Part shown: positions 9,336-19,767 of the stretch, piece by piece | Layout: every line of letters begins with the position of its first letter | How positions within the stretch are numbered: position 1 is the first letter of the stretch | Source: Staphylococcus sp. ACRSN | Lineage (GTDB): Bacteria > Bacillota > Bacilli > Staphylococcales > Staphylococcaceae | Length of the DNA: 64,000 nucleotides | Assembly: GCF_022346615.1 (NCBI RefSeq) | Contig: NZ_JAKRNS010000001.1 | Coordinates: 62,001 to 126,000 of the forward strand | Reading direction: 5' to 3' | The notes under the pieces: generated by a model | Databases searched by the model: none | Seen by the model: the letters and a program-made list of their open reading frames with translations, nothing else | What the model was told of the DNA's origin: nothing | Program-made: the position numbers and the translations under genes

Positions 9336-11299
9336 GTATTCTCACTCCTACTCATTTGTTCTGTTATTGCTTCTTGAAGTTGTTCAATTGCTTGTTCTAC
9401 AGTGACACCTTTAATTTGTGTCGCTGCATTAGTTAAGTGACCACCGCCACCTAAGGCTTCCATAGTCAATTGAACGTTAACTGCGCCTAGAGAACGGGCA
9501 GACATACCTACAACATTATCTTCACGTTTGGCTACAACATAAGATGCATCAACGCCATCTAAACTTAACAGCTCATCTGCAGCTTGTGCAACCGTAACGG
9601 GATGGTAAATTTTATCCTCTGAACCGTGTGCGATAGCTACACCGTTATCTTGCAATTTAACCGTTTGAATCAATTCTGTTCTATTAATATAAGTATCTAT
9701 ATCATCTTTCAAGAAATGTTGCGTCAGAATAGTATCTGCACCATGTGCTCTTAAATAACTAGCGGCATCAAATGTTCTAGAACCTGTACGCAACGTAAAG
9801 TTACGTGTATCTACAATAATACCAGCAAACATAATCGTCGACTCAAGTCGTGTTAAACGTTGTTCAGTCGGTTGATATTCAAGCAACTCTGTCACTAATT
9901 CTGCCGTCGAACTTGCATATGGTTCCATATAGACAAGTAACGGACTAGAGATAAAGCTTTCACCACGTCTATGGTGATCGATAACGACTTTACGATTTGC
10001 TTTATTTAAAATGTTCTCATCCAGTACCATTTCTGGTTTATGTGTATCGACTACAACGAGTGTCGTCTTAGAAGTCATTATGTCCCATGCTTCATCTGAA
10101 GTGATAAACCGTTCTTTAAGTTCAGGTTTTTCATTGACCGCTTCCATAACGCGTCGTAATGTTGGATCAATATCTGACTCATTTAATACTATGTAGGCAT
10201 CTAAGTTATTCATCATTGCAAAGCGTGAAACTCCAATAGCCCCACCAATTGCATCTAAGTCAGGTCGTGTATGACCCATGATGATAACTTTGTCACCTTC
10301 CATTAGGATATCTTTCAATGCATGGGAAATAACACGCGCTCTTACACGTGTACGTTTTTCCATTGGGTCAGTCTTACCACCATAGAAACGTACATTACCA
10401 TTCATGTTTTTAATCGCTACTTGGTCTCCACCACGACCGAGTGCTAAATCTAATCCTGATTGCGATAATTCACCTAAGTCGATTAAATTCTCAGAACCTT
10501 CGCCGACACCAATACTCAGTGTAAGTTGAGCACGATAACCGACACTCTTCTCACGTAATTGTCCTAAAATACTAAAGTTGGCATCTTCGATTTCTTTTAA
10601 AATACGTTGGTTTAAGTATGCAACGAATTGGTCAGAACTATAACGTTTAAAGTAAACGTCATGTTCTTCTGCCCATCTACTAATCACACGCGTTACCATT
10701 GAGTTGATTTCTGAACGTTGTGTATCATTCATATTTTGCGTGATTTCATCATAGTTATCTAAGAACAACGTCGCAATAATTGGCTTTGATTCTTCATATA
10801 AATCATTGGTTTGAATTTCTTCAGTAATGTCGAAGAAATACAGTACATGTTCATTTTCTGAATAACGCACACGATAGTGGTATTCATTTTCTTCGATTTC
10901 TATTTCTTGTGTTTTTTCTAATTGCTTTAAAATATTTGGATATACTTCATTAACTGGATCCGAAATTACATTACGACTCAAACGTTCTGACATAAATTGG
11001 TTCATCCACTCTATGTTTTCGTTCTCATCTAAGATAATCATTCCGATAGGTAACGTCTTTATCGCAATATTGTTACCCTCAGAAATATGCCCACTGAGAT
11101 TATTGACGTAATAGTCTAATTTCCGGAAAGCTTGCCTTACCATCCATGCTGTCCCTATAATTACAAACACTAAAACAACTGTCGCGATACCTGCAACTAA
11201 TTGGTTGAATATAAACCATACAACAACGAGCGCAATAGCGGTTAGTGCCAAAATAATAAATGGTAAAATCAATGCTTTCTTAGTGGATTGACGGTTCAT
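9332..11299 (-). CDS. gdpP: Cyclic-di-AMP phosphodiesterase GdpP
   Basis: Hydrolyses c-di-AMP and so affects cell wall, osmotic and beta-lactam responses. Two N-terminal membrane segments (about 9-28 and 32-52), a PAS domain, a degenerate GGDEF domain ([11 protein letters not shown]) and a DHH/DHHA1 phosphodiesterase with [28 protein letters not shown] and [11 protein letters not shown] start it at MNRQSTKK (11297-11299, 655 residues), preceded by GGGGTGG 5 bases upstream; an ATG six codons earlier overlaps the yybS stop but has no good ribosome site. All catalytic motifs look intact. Confidence 0.96.
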   Translation of the reverse strand: MNRQSTKKALILPFIILALTAIALVVVWFIFNQLVAGIATVVLVFVIIGTAWMVRQAFRKLDYYVNNLSGHISEGNNIAIKTLPIGMIILDENENIEWMNQFMSERLSRNVISDPVNEVYPNILKQLEKTQEIEIEENEYHYRVRYSENEHVLYFFDITEEIQTNDLYEESKPIIATLFLDNYDEITQNMNDTQRSEINSMVTRVISRWAEEHDVYFKRYSSDQFVAYLNQRILKEIEDANFSILGQLREKSVGYRAQLTLSIGVGEGSENLIDLGELSQSGLDLALGRGGDQVAIKNMNGNVRFYGGKTDPMEKRTRVRARVISHALKDILMEGDKVIIMGHTRPDLDAIGGAIGVSRFAMMNNLDAYIVLNESDIDPTLRRVMEAVNEKPELKERFITSDEAWDIMTSKTTLVVVDTHKPEMVLDENILNKANRKVVIDHHRRGESFISSPLLVYMEPYASSTAELVTELLEYQPTEQRLTRLESTIMFAGIIVDTRNFTLRTGSRTFDAASYLRAHGADTILTQHFLKDDIDTYINRTELIQTVKLQDNGVAIAHGSEDKIYHPVTVAQAADELLSLDGVDASYVVAKREDNVVGMSARSLGAVNVQLTMEALGGGGHLTNAATQIKGVTVEQAIEQLQEAITEQMSRSENT

Positions 11300-11313
11300 T
11301 TTTCCACCCCAAA

Positions 11314-12225
11314 TCATTTTTTAATGATGCTTTTCAGGTTAAAGCATAAATCAACCAATCCGATAAGCCCGACGATATGTGTAAACGGTGTTAATATTGT
11401 CCCTATCACCATTAATATAATCGTAAGTGCAGTTGGCATAGATTTTGCTTTTCCAAAAAAGTGAATAACACTCAACCCTTGAATATACATACATAATGAT
11501 AACACAATTTCAAAGTTTAATACGACACTTTGAAAAGTACCCGATTGGGTAGCAAACATAACACAAAACAACACAATAATATAGATGACTAATATCGAGC
11601 GTTTCATCTGCCATGCATATAATGGTTTGAATATTGGTGTAGCAATTTTGAATTTACGTAAGATTGGAAATGTGATTATAAGATTTATCAATATAAGTAG
11701 AAATACTGTAATAATGATATAACTCGGTAGTTGTATTGCAAACTGGCGGAAACCTTCTTCAAGAATGAGTTTAGAATCTCCGGAAACTGCCGCTTCTGTT
11801 ATAAGTTGATGCATTTGTTGTTTCACTGGATTAATAATTGCTGTTGCTTTTGGTATTTTATCAAAAGTTTGTAATAACATAATCGCAATCAGTGAAATGA
11901 TGCTCATAAATGTTGTTGTAACATATAAAATACGTTCTTTTGATGTTCGTTCTTTTAATAATTGGCCTACTACAAAACTCAAGAAGAGTATGAGGACCAA
12001 GATACTTAGCACAAATATATTACCTAATAAAGTTGTTAAGACAACTGAAATGACCGCAGTAAAGCCGAATGACTCTTTTGATTTGTGCCATAAGATGATA
12101 CCTGGTATTGTTGCAAACAAAGCAAGTACCAGTCCTAGCGGTGGTAATATATGTAAAGCTAAAGCCACTACTACGAAAGCAATGATGCTAAGTATAGTTG
12201 CTTTAGGATATATTTTTGAAAACAA
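11314..12225 (-). CDS. yybS: YybS-family membrane protein (DUF2232)
   Basis: Multi-pass membrane protein conserved directly upstream of gdpP in Firmicutes; its function is not established. About eight hydrophobic segments span the 303 residues. The start is inferred to be TTG at 12223-12225 (MFSKIYPKAT), because AGGAG lies 8 bases upstream. The frame is open further to 12291, but the extra 22 residues have no ribosome site. It ends 14 bp before gdpP. Confidence 0.85.
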   Translation of the reverse strand: MFSKIYPKATILSIIAFVVVALALHILPPLGLVLALFATIPGIILWHKSKESFGFTAVISVVLTTLLGNIFVLSILVLILFLSFVVGQLLKERTSKERILYVTTTFMSIISLIAIMLLQTFDKIPKATAIINPVKQQMHQLITEAAVSGDSKLILEEGFRQFAIQLPSYIIITVFLLILINLIITFPILRKFKIATPIFKPLYAWQMKRSILVIYIIVLFCVMFATQSGTFQSVVLNFEIVLSLCMYIQGLSVIHFFGKAKSMPTALTIILMVIGTILTPFTHIVGLIGLVDLCFNLKSIIKK

Positions 12226-12421
12226 GTTCGCCACTCCTATACTATTTTTGACTATAACTACCATTTTAACCAATTTAAAACTTTTACACAATTTTGCCGA
12301 CCCATTTTATATAGAAGAATTAAATAACTTAAAGATTTTCTGTCGCGCAATTTCATTGCAAAAAATAATAGATAAATCTAGCTTATTTTAATATCGCTTC
12401 ACTTCACTTATTTTATCCAAA

Positions 12422-12470
12422 TAAAAGACAATGTATAACGACGTTTCACTGTCTTCTACATTGTCTTTTA
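12422..12470 (-). terminator. terminator after metX
   Basis: TAAAAGACAATGTA and TACATTGTCTTTTA are perfect 14-bp arms around a 21-base loop, placed between metX and the yybS start; T-rich on either side. Confidence 0.75.
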
Positions 12471-12495
12471 TATTTAAAGAAAGTTTTTGTTCAAT

Positions 12496-13464
12496 TTATT
12501 TACGTTTAAATTTAGAAACTTTTAAGAAATGATATAAGTTAGGCGCCCAATCATTGAAATTGAGCAAGAAACCATCATGTCCTACATTATCGGGAACAAA
12601 GAAGTGTTTATGATATTTAAATCGTTCACCCGCTGCTCTGACTAAATCATCAGGGTATAGTAAATCATCAGTGAATCCCATTGTCATTACTTTTGTATCT
12701 AATGTGCTTAATACACTATCTACATCATCACGGCCTCTATCTAAATCATGACTATCCAAGACATCTAGCAGTGTAAGGTAACACTCAGATGCAAAGTGCT
12801 GTTTAAACTTATCACCTTGGTGTTTCTGATAAGCTACAACTTGATCCGGTGAAAAACGTTTATCATAACTTTTAGACGATCGGTACGTTAAAAATCCAAG
12901 CTGCCTTGCGATACTTAATCCTTCTTTATTATCGAGTAATATCGCCTGTCTTGCGATTTCATTAAATGCTCTACTATATGAAGAGGTTCTATCTGTAGCT
13001 GCCAAAATTACTGCTTTTTCTACTTCAAATTTACGGTTATACAAAAGTTCCATTGCCTGCATACCACCTAAAGAGCCACCAATCAATATATTAATTTTTT
13101 GATATCCAAGTGTCTCAATACCAATTTCAATGGCTTTGACTATATCTCTAAGTGTCAGATGTTGCGGAAAATCCACATCATTAAGTGCCGAACTTGAACC
13201 ATACGGGCTACCTATAACATTGAATGTTAAGAACTGATAATCATGAATTGGCATATAACCACCATCGATAATTTCACGCCACCATCCAGGATTTTCATTC
13301 GTACCATATGTGAGATGATTGCCTGTTAAGGCATGGCAAACGATTACAAGTGGTTGTCCTTGCAAACCAACATGCTCATAGCGTAATTTCAAATTCGCTA
13401 TCGTTTCTCCAAATTCAGTTGTAAATGGTCCTAATTCTAAAGTATCAACCGTATAATTTGTCAT
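12496..13464 (-). CDS. metX: Homoserine O-acetyltransferase family protein
   Basis: Alpha/beta hydrolase-fold acyltransferase that activates homoserine for methionine synthesis. VCHALTGNHLTYG forms the oxyanion region, the nucleophile Ser is in GGSLGGMQAMEL (about 139-150), and the late Asp and His lie in TDDLLYP and NVGHDGF. Length 322 is on the short side of the family. AGGAGG lies 7 bases before ATG. A SAM-I riboswitch directly upstream supports a methionine role. It has its own terminator. Confidence 0.9.
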   Translation of the reverse strand: MTNYTVDTLELGPFTTEFGETIANLKLRYEHVGLQGQPLVIVCHALTGNHLTYGTNENPGWWREIIDGGYMPIHDYQFLTFNVIGSPYGSSSALNDVDFPQHLTLRDIVKAIEIGIETLGYQKINILIGGSLGGMQAMELLYNRKFEVEKAVILAATDRTSSYSRAFNEIARQAILLDNKEGLSIARQLGFLTYRSSKSYDKRFSPDQVVAYQKHQGDKFKQHFASECYLTLLDVLDSHDLDRGRDDVDSVLSTLDTKVMTMGFTDDLLYPDDLVRAAGERFKYHKHFFVPDNVGHDGFLLNFNDWAPNLYHFLKVSKFKRK

Positions 13465-13484
13465 TTTTTACCTCCTACTTAAAA

Positions 13485-13630
13485 TAAAAAAACTCCCCAC
13501 TCTAGAATAAGCAAGAAGTTTAACTATACTTATCATTCGAGTATCTCGTTGGTATTAGCACCGTACTACATCTTATATAGCCGGTTGCTGAAGCTTCAAC
13601 GGGCCAAGTCCCTCTGCTTCTCGAAATAAG
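13485..13630 (-). ncRNA. SAM-I (S-box) riboswitch with terminator, upstream of metX
   Basis: On the minus strand the S-box core is visible: CTTATTTCGAGAAG (P1/P2 start), GAGGGACTTGGCCC, GTTGAAGCTTCAGCAACC, and GGTGCTAATACC, closing with GATAAG (aptamer 13529-13630). It is followed by an 11-bp stem (13490-13524) and seven T, a terminator. S-adenosylmethionine binding is expected to favour termination and shut off metX. Confidence 0.95.
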
Positions 13631-13726
13631 ATTTTATTTTATTTATATGCATCTTATATTAAAGATGTCATAATTTTCTAATTATTGTCATTCTAACGGA
13701 TATTACGATTTACATCAATGACTTAT

Positions 13727-14056
13727 TTAAAATAGCCACCTTAATATAGCTGTAATTAAAATACCTCCAACGATAGTAAAAGTTAAACTGCGTGTAACAA
13801 TAGCAATGAGTATTGTCGGAACCATCGTTATGATAAAAGGTATATTTAATGTGTAACCAAGCCCGCTATCTTGTTGTTCAATAACACCATCAATAATTAA
13901 GGCTGTAAATAATGTAATTGGAATAAATGAAAGCCATTTAACGACCTTTTCAGACAGTTGGATTTTAGTAATTAATACAAATGGAATTACGCGTGTTAAC
14001 CAAGTTACTAACCCACATAACAATATAATGATAAGCATATGTAAAGAAATCGTCAT
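13727..14056 (-). CDS. azlD: AzlD-family branched-chain amino acid export subunit
   Basis: Small membrane protein (109 residues, about four hydrophobic segments) of the AzlD family, which works with AzlC in export of branched-chain amino acids or analogues. Conserved RVIPF is at about residues 22-26. Its ATG overlaps the azlC stop (ATGA), so the two are coupled. It ends before the SAM riboswitch of metX. Confidence 0.9.
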   Translation of the reverse strand: MTISLHMLIIILLCGLVTWLTRVIPFVLITKIQLSEKVVKWLSFIPITLFTALIIDGVIEQQDSGLGYTLNIPFIITMVPTILIAIVTRSLTFTIVGGILITAILRWLF

Positions 14057-14748
14057 TTATCCATCACCACCCCAAGCATAGCTGCAACTACAGAAGCTAA
14101 GATAATCGCCACATAAGATGGCATAAACAAGCTAAATAATAGCATCATAACTATCACACAGATAATTAATACAAAGTAAATTCTAATACGTGAACGCTTA
14201 ATTGACTCAAATTGAGAAACTGCTAAAAAGATAAACATTGCTGTGATAGCAAAATCCAAACCTAATGCGTCTGGATGTTGTATGTATTTGCCAAATATGG
14301 CACCAACTACTGCTGAGACTGTCCAAAATAAATATGCTGTAATGTTTAATCCATGTAACCAGCGATCATTTATATTTTCACCTTTTAAATGTGGTGTAAT
14401 TGCAACACCAAATGTTTCATCTGTTATGAGTGAAGACATGCCTAAGCGATTAAGCAAACCATAATTTTTATAATTCGGGGCTAGTGTCATACTCAATAAA
14501 AACATGCGTGAATTCACTATAAATGCAGTTAAGACGATAGCTGTTATCGGAGTACCTGAGATGACTAAAGTACAAATAATGAATTGGGCCGCTCCAGCAT
14601 AAATTACTAAGCATAGCAATATAATTTCAAGTAGGCTAAAACCAGATGCTACCGCAACAATACCAAATGATAAACCCACACCTGCATACCCCAACAAGGT
14701 TGGAATACATTCTTTGACACCTTGTTTAAATGTAACATGTGTTTTCAC
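14053..14748 (-). CDS. azlC: AzlC-family branched-chain amino acid exporter
   Basis: Membrane permease (231 residues) of the AzlC family: segments include GYAGVGLSFGIVAVASGFS, AGAAQFI and DETFGVA, which are characteristic. The start is GTG (MKTHVTFKQG) with GGGGTG 7 bases before it. It forms a two-gene unit with azlD. A 22-bp dyad centred about 90 bases upstream may be the operator. No lrp/azlB regulator gene is adjacent, unlike Bacillus. Confidence 0.9.
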   Translation of the reverse strand: MKTHVTFKQGVKECIPTLLGYAGVGLSFGIVAVASGFSLLEIILLCLVIYAGAAQFIICTLVISGTPITAIVLTAFIVNSRMFLLSMTLAPNYKNYGLLNRLGMSSLITDETFGVAITPHLKGENINDRWLHGLNITAYLFWTVSAVVGAIFGKYIQHPDALGLDFAITAMFIFLAVSQFESIKRSRIRIYFVLIICVIVMMLLFSLFMPSYVAIILASVVAAMLGVVMDK

Positions 14749-15011
14749 GATTTCACCCCTTCTTTTATATTTTGATATTCACATTCTATTACAACCTGAT
14801 TGAAACAACCAGACTTTTTAGACTTCGGTTTGTGTTACGTAAGACAAACGGTAGTGTTGGAATGTTGATAACATAGCTTTTCTATTCTTTACTTCTACCC
14901 CATTTTATTTAGACTATCCTCTATTACAAATACCTAAAACCACTTAATCTTATCCCGTTTTATTTCACTTTATTTCAAATTACACCTCCCCTACCCTGCC
15001 TTCCACATAAT
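14749..15011. promoter_or_regulatory. azlC upstream region with a 22-bp dyad at 14828-14849
   Basis: Arms GTTTGT and ACAAAC surround TTACGTAA, separated from it on each side by one G; only this G/G pair breaks the symmetry. It stands about 80 bases before the azlC start codon, a plausible operator or activator site. The rest of the spacer up to the serS terminator is AT-rich and holds nothing I recognise. Confidence 0.45.
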
Positions 15012-15049
15012 AAAAAAGCATAGACAACAAAATGATTGTGCCTATGCTT
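15012..15049 (-). terminator. terminator after serS
   Basis: AAGCATAG (15016-15023) and CTATGCTT (15042-15049) with inner ACAA/TTGT pairing; T tract on the minus strand. Confidence 0.8.
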
Positions 15050-15067
15050 ATACTAAATATTTATAAA

Positions 15068-16357
<1,290 letters not shown>

Positions 16358-16394
16358 TCATCCTCTCCTCATATTTATGTTTGGATAGTAACAA

Positions 16395-16620
16395 AAAAAG
16401 ACCACGTCCCCTTATTACAAGGGACGTGGTCTTTACGCGTTGCCACCCTATTTAACAGTCTTTATAGACTGCGCTCTCACTAAAATAACGGATATAACCG
16501 ATTGCTCTCATATAGCAGGTAGATTCATATCAATCATGATTACTTGTTCTCACTAACCACAAGCTCTCTGAAATCACATTATCAATATTACTTATCCCAC
16601 GAACAATATCTTATTAAGTT
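16395..16620 (-). ncRNA. Serine T-box leader of serS
   Basis: The minus strand shows the T-box itself (AGGGTGGCAACGCGT, 16435-16449), a terminator with a 13-bp stem AAGACCACGTCCC (16398-16433) and T7, and a stem I region with AGAGAGC and GGTTAGTG. The probable specifier is TCT (Ser) at 16521-16523 in GAATCTACC. Uncharged tRNA-Ser should stabilise the antiterminator and raise serS expression. Confidence 0.92.
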
Positions 16621-16626
16621 GATTTA

Positions 16627-16655
16627 AATATAGCAAATAACACTATTATTTTCAA
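16627..16655 (-). promoter_or_regulatory. promoter of the serS T-box transcript
   Basis: On the minus strand TTGAAA (16650-16655), 17-base spacer, TATATT (16627-16632), just before the T-box. Confidence 0.8.
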
Positions 16656-16682
16656 GAGACAGCATATTTATAACAATTAAAT

Positions 16683-18188
16683 TTATTCATTATAAGCACT
16701 ATCTCGTAGGTATTGTGCAACTGCTTCGATGTCTTTATGAAATTGTCTATCTTCCGTAATTGAAGGGCAAATATGTCTCAATTCCTGATACTTATCATAT
16801 GTTTTAAGTGATAATTTATCTATATCTTTGTATTCCACCGCTTGTAATCCAATAATTGCTTCGATTGCCAATACACGTCTTGCATTTTCTATAATTTGAT
16901 AACCATGACGTGAACCAATTGTACCCATAGAAACATGATCTTCTTGATTGGCAGATGAAGGAATTGAATCGACACTAGCAGGGTGTGCAAGTGTTTTATT
17001 TTCAGATACTAAACTTGCTGCCGCATATTGCATAATCATTGCACCACTTTGCAAACCTGGTTTAGGACTCAAGAAAGCTGGTAATCCATTATTTAACTGT
17101 GGATTAACAAGTCGTTCTAGTCGACGTTCTGAAACATTTGCCAACTCACTTACACCTATTTTTAAAAAATCTAATGCAAAGGCTATCGGTTGTCCATGGA
17201 AATTTCCTCCAGAAATGATAAGTGTTTCATCACCTTCATCAAAGATAAGTGGATTATCATTGGCTGCATTCATCTCAAATTCTAGTTTTTCTTTCACGTA
17301 GTTAAGCACTTGGAAACTCGCACCATGTATCTGAGGAATACAACGTAAAGTATAAGCATCTTGTACACGAATTTCACCTTGTCGTGTCGTTAATTCAGAA
17401 CCTTCTAACCAATCTAACATACGTTCAGCTACGTCCATTTGTTCTTGAAAGTTTCTCGCCTTATGTACATTTTCATTATAAGCATCAACTATGCCGTTTA
17501 ATGCTTGATGCGTAAAGGAAGCAATCCATTCTGACTGATAAGCTAGACTCTCCGCTTCAATATAGCTGATTACACCTTGAGCTGTCATTGCTTGCGTTCC
17601 ATTGATTAAAGCTAACCCTTCCTTTGCTTGTAATTGTAATGGTTGACGATTTAACTTATTTAAGACATACCGACTGTCTACTTCTTCTCCATTAAAGTAA
17701 ACACTGCCTTCACCAATAAGTGCTAGTGCCAAATGTGAAAGTGGTGCAAGATCTCCTGAGGCACCTAATGAGCCCTGTTGTGGTATCACAGGTATAATTC
17801 GATGATTGATGTAGAACACAAGTTGTTCTACTAAATCTACAGTAGCCCCTGAGTGACCTTTTAATAACGTATTCAGTCTCAAGACCATCATAATTAATGC
17901 AACTTCTTCTGAAAATGGCTTCCCAATACCACAAGCATGAGAACGTATTAAATTGACTTGAAGTTGATTGTATTCACCCTCATCAATTCGAACATCACTA
18001 AATAATCCGAAACCTGTTGTAATGCCGTAAATAGTTTCTTTATTATTGATGATTTTTTCTACAATTGCACGACTTTGATTCACACGTTCGTATGCATCTT
18101 GTGTTACTTCTACCTTGCCTTCATCTCTTAAGAAATGTTTAATGTCTATTATTGTAAGTGTTGATCCTGTTAATTGTAACGTCATCAT
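16683..18188 (-). CDS. hutH: Histidine ammonia-lyase
   Basis: Converts histidine to urocanate and ammonia, the first step of histidine breakdown. The MIO prosthetic group forms from the Ala-Ser-Gly in [15 protein letters not shown] (about residues 143-157). 501 residues, full length. Two adjacent ATG codons follow AAGGAG at 5 and 8 bases. No other hut genes are adjacent; a near-perfect cre site upstream suggests CcpA repression. Confidence 0.96.
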   Translation of the reverse strand: MMTLQLTGSTLTIIDIKHFLRDEGKVEVTQDAYERVNQSRAIVEKIINNKETIYGITTGFGLFSDVRIDEGEYNQLQVNLIRSHACGIGKPFSEEVALIMMVLRLNTLLKGHSGATVDLVEQLVFYINHRIIPVIPQQGSLGASGDLAPLSHLALALIGEGSVYFNGEEVDSRYVLNKLNRQPLQLQAKEGLALINGTQAMTAQGVISYIEAESLAYQSEWIASFTHQALNGIVDAYNENVHKARNFQEQMDVAERMLDWLEGSELTTRQGEIRVQDAYTLRCIPQIHGASFQVLNYVKEKLEFEMNAANDNPLIFDEGDETLIISGGNFHGQPIAFALDFLKIGVSELANVSERRLERLVNPQLNNGLPAFLSPKPGLQSGAMIMQYAAASLVSENKTLAHPASVDSIPSSANQEDHVSMGTIGSRHGYQIIENARRVLAIEAIIGLQAVEYKDIDKLSLKTYDKYQELRHICPSITEDRQFHKDIEAVAQYLRDSAYNE

Positions 18189-18227
18189 CCCATCTCCTTT
18201 ATCCTTAATGCTATAACAATTAACACG

Positions 18228-18241
18228 AGTATACGCTTACA
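18228..18241 (-). promoter_or_regulatory. cre (CcpA) site upstream of hutH
   Basis: Minus strand TGTAAGCGTATACT matches the cre consensus TGWAARCGYTWNCW at 13 of 14 positions, 40 bases before the hutH start. Confidence 0.65.
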
Positions 18242-18245
18242 AAAT

Positions 18246-18270
18246 TGTTTCAACAATAGATATTGAAACA
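18246..18270. promoter_or_regulatory. inverted repeat in the hutH-nnrD divergent spacer
   Basis: Perfect arms TGTTTCAA (18246-18253) and TTGAAACA (18263-18270) with a 9-base gap, next to the cre site. Possible operator of an unknown regulator. Confidence 0.4.
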
Positions 18271-18364
18271 TCCGTAACATGGTATTAAATTACTGTTTTA
18301 TCAGGATAAAGTTTTACTTAAGTTTAATTGACTATAAACAAATATTTTCTTATCACTTTAACTA

Positions 18365-18393
18365 TTGACTAAAGTGCAAACCAGGTTTAATAT
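18365..18393 (+). promoter_or_regulatory. candidate promoter for nnrD
   Basis: TTGACT (18365-18370), 17-base spacer, TAATAT (18388-18393). The implied leader of about 180 bases is long and I see no known riboswitch in it. Confidence 0.6.
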
Positions 18394-18577
18394 ACTCTAT
18401 TGTATTTATAAAATCGAACTAAAAATTAGGTCTTAGACGATATTTTTTATAAGAACAAGTGGGGTAACAAACATATAAAAAATTAACTACATGATAACCT
18501 TCCAATTTGTGAATTAATTGGGTTAGCTATATTAAATAATCTGAATGACTATATAACTCGAAAAAGGAGGTTTCAAT

Positions 18578-19390
18578 TTGGAAACTTTATCATCAGTCAA
18601 CATCCCTAAAAGAAAAGATGAAACACATAAAGGTGATTATGGTAAGATTCTTTTAATAGGTGGAAATGTGAATTTAGGTGGTGCAATTATGCTAGCTGCA
18701 CGTGCTTGTGTTTATAGTGGAAGTGGATTAATTACGGTAGCTACTCATCCAACAAACCATGCAGCATTGCATTCTCGTTGTCCAGAAGCGATGGTTATCG
18801 ATATCAATGATACCAAGATGTTAACTAAAATGATTGAAAACACTGACTGTATCTTAATTGGTCCTGGTTTAGGATGTGATTTCAAAGGAAACAATGCAAT
18901 TACTTTCCTATTACAAAATATCCAGCCACATCAAACGCTTATCGTAGATGGAGATGCTATAACAATCTTCAGTAAATTGAAACCAGAAATTCCAACTTGT
19001 AGAGTCATTTTCACACCACATCAAAAGGAATGGGAACGTCTAAGCGGTATTCCGATTGAAGAACAAAGTAATGAACGTAATAGAGAAGCAGTTGATTGCA
19101 TCGGGGCAACAATTGTCTTGAAAAAGCATGGAACTGAAGTTTATTTTAAAAACAATGAATATAAATTACCTATCGGTACACCAGCTATGGCTACAGGCGG
19201 TATGGGCGATACATTAGCAGGTATGATTACAAGTTTCGTTGGTCAATTCAATGATATTGAAGAAGCGGTAACAAGTGCAGCCTATGTCCATAGTTTAATC
19301 GGTGAACAATTATCTGAAACGATGTATGTCGTACCTCCTTCAAGACTAATCAGTGAAATACCTTGTGCAATGAAATCACTAGAAAACTAA
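18578..19390 (+). CDS. nnrD: ADP/ATP-dependent NAD(P)H-hydrate dehydratase
   Basis: Repairs hydrated NADH and NADPH using a nucleotide as energy source. The ribokinase-like CARKD fold shows GDYGKILLIGGN near the N-terminus, DGDAI, TPHQKEWERL and the catalytic-loop motif GTPAMATGGMGDTLAG (about 204-219). 270 residues. The start is TTG after a strong AAAGGAGG. The epimerase partner domain is absent, as expected for the stand-alone form. Divergent from hutH, it is one of the few plus-strand genes left of oriC. Confidence 0.93.
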   Translation: METLSSVNIPKRKDETHKGDYGKILLIGGNVNLGGAIMLAARACVYSGSGLITVATHPTNHAALHSRCPEAMVIDINDTKMLTKMIENTDCILIGPGLGCDFKGNNAITFLLQNIQPHQTLIVDGDAITIFSKLKPEIPTCRVIFTPHQKEWERLSGIPIEEQSNERNREAVDCIGATIVLKKHGTEVYFKNNEYKLPIGTPAMATGGMGDTLAGMITSFVGQFNDIEEAVTSAAYVHSLIGEQLSETMYVVPPSRLISEIPCAMKSLEN

Positions 19391-19414
19391 TTGATAACTC
19401 AATAGAAATCACCA

Positions 19415-19458
19415 AACAGGACCTAGCATCAAGTATTGATGATAGGTCCTGTTTTTAT
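19415..19458 (+). terminator. terminator after nnrD
   Basis: AACAGGACCTA and TAGGTCCTGTT form an 11-bp stem with additional inner pairing, followed by T5. The next 260 bases up to the gyrA terminator are AT-rich and hold nothing I recognise. Confidence 0.85.
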
Positions 19459-19722
19459 TATATATATAATAATTAGACATTTACAGGTGTAAACACAAAT
19501 GTATATACCTCTATAAACATTGATTACTAAGCAATCTAATAGTGGCAAACCCCTTTATATTAAGTTGTCATATGTAAACACCATATTCTAATACCTTTAC
19601 TTTTGAGAAATCGAATAACAGCAAATTTATAATAACATCCCCAAATTTTATTCTCTTACACACACTCAATAACTATTTATTTTGATTTACTACGTCGTTT
19701 CATTAAACCCGTTTATAATTAC

Positions 19723-19758
19723 AAAAAAAGCAGCTTCCATCATGGAAGCTGCTTTTTT
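19723..19758. terminator. bidirectional terminator after gyrA
   Basis: AGCAGCTTCCA and TGGAAGCTGCT form an 11-bp stem with a 3-base loop, flanked by A7 and T6, so it can terminate both directions. Confidence 0.9.
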
Positions 19759-19767
19759 GTTTAAGAT

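Noticed and set aside
11114..11126. NBS-like AATTTCCGGAAAG in gdpP
   Set aside because: The central CCCGGG is shortened by two bases, so spacing of the half-sites is wrong.
11897..12391. 164-codon plus-strand frame over yybS
   Set aside because: Antisense to a conserved membrane protein; no supporting start signal.
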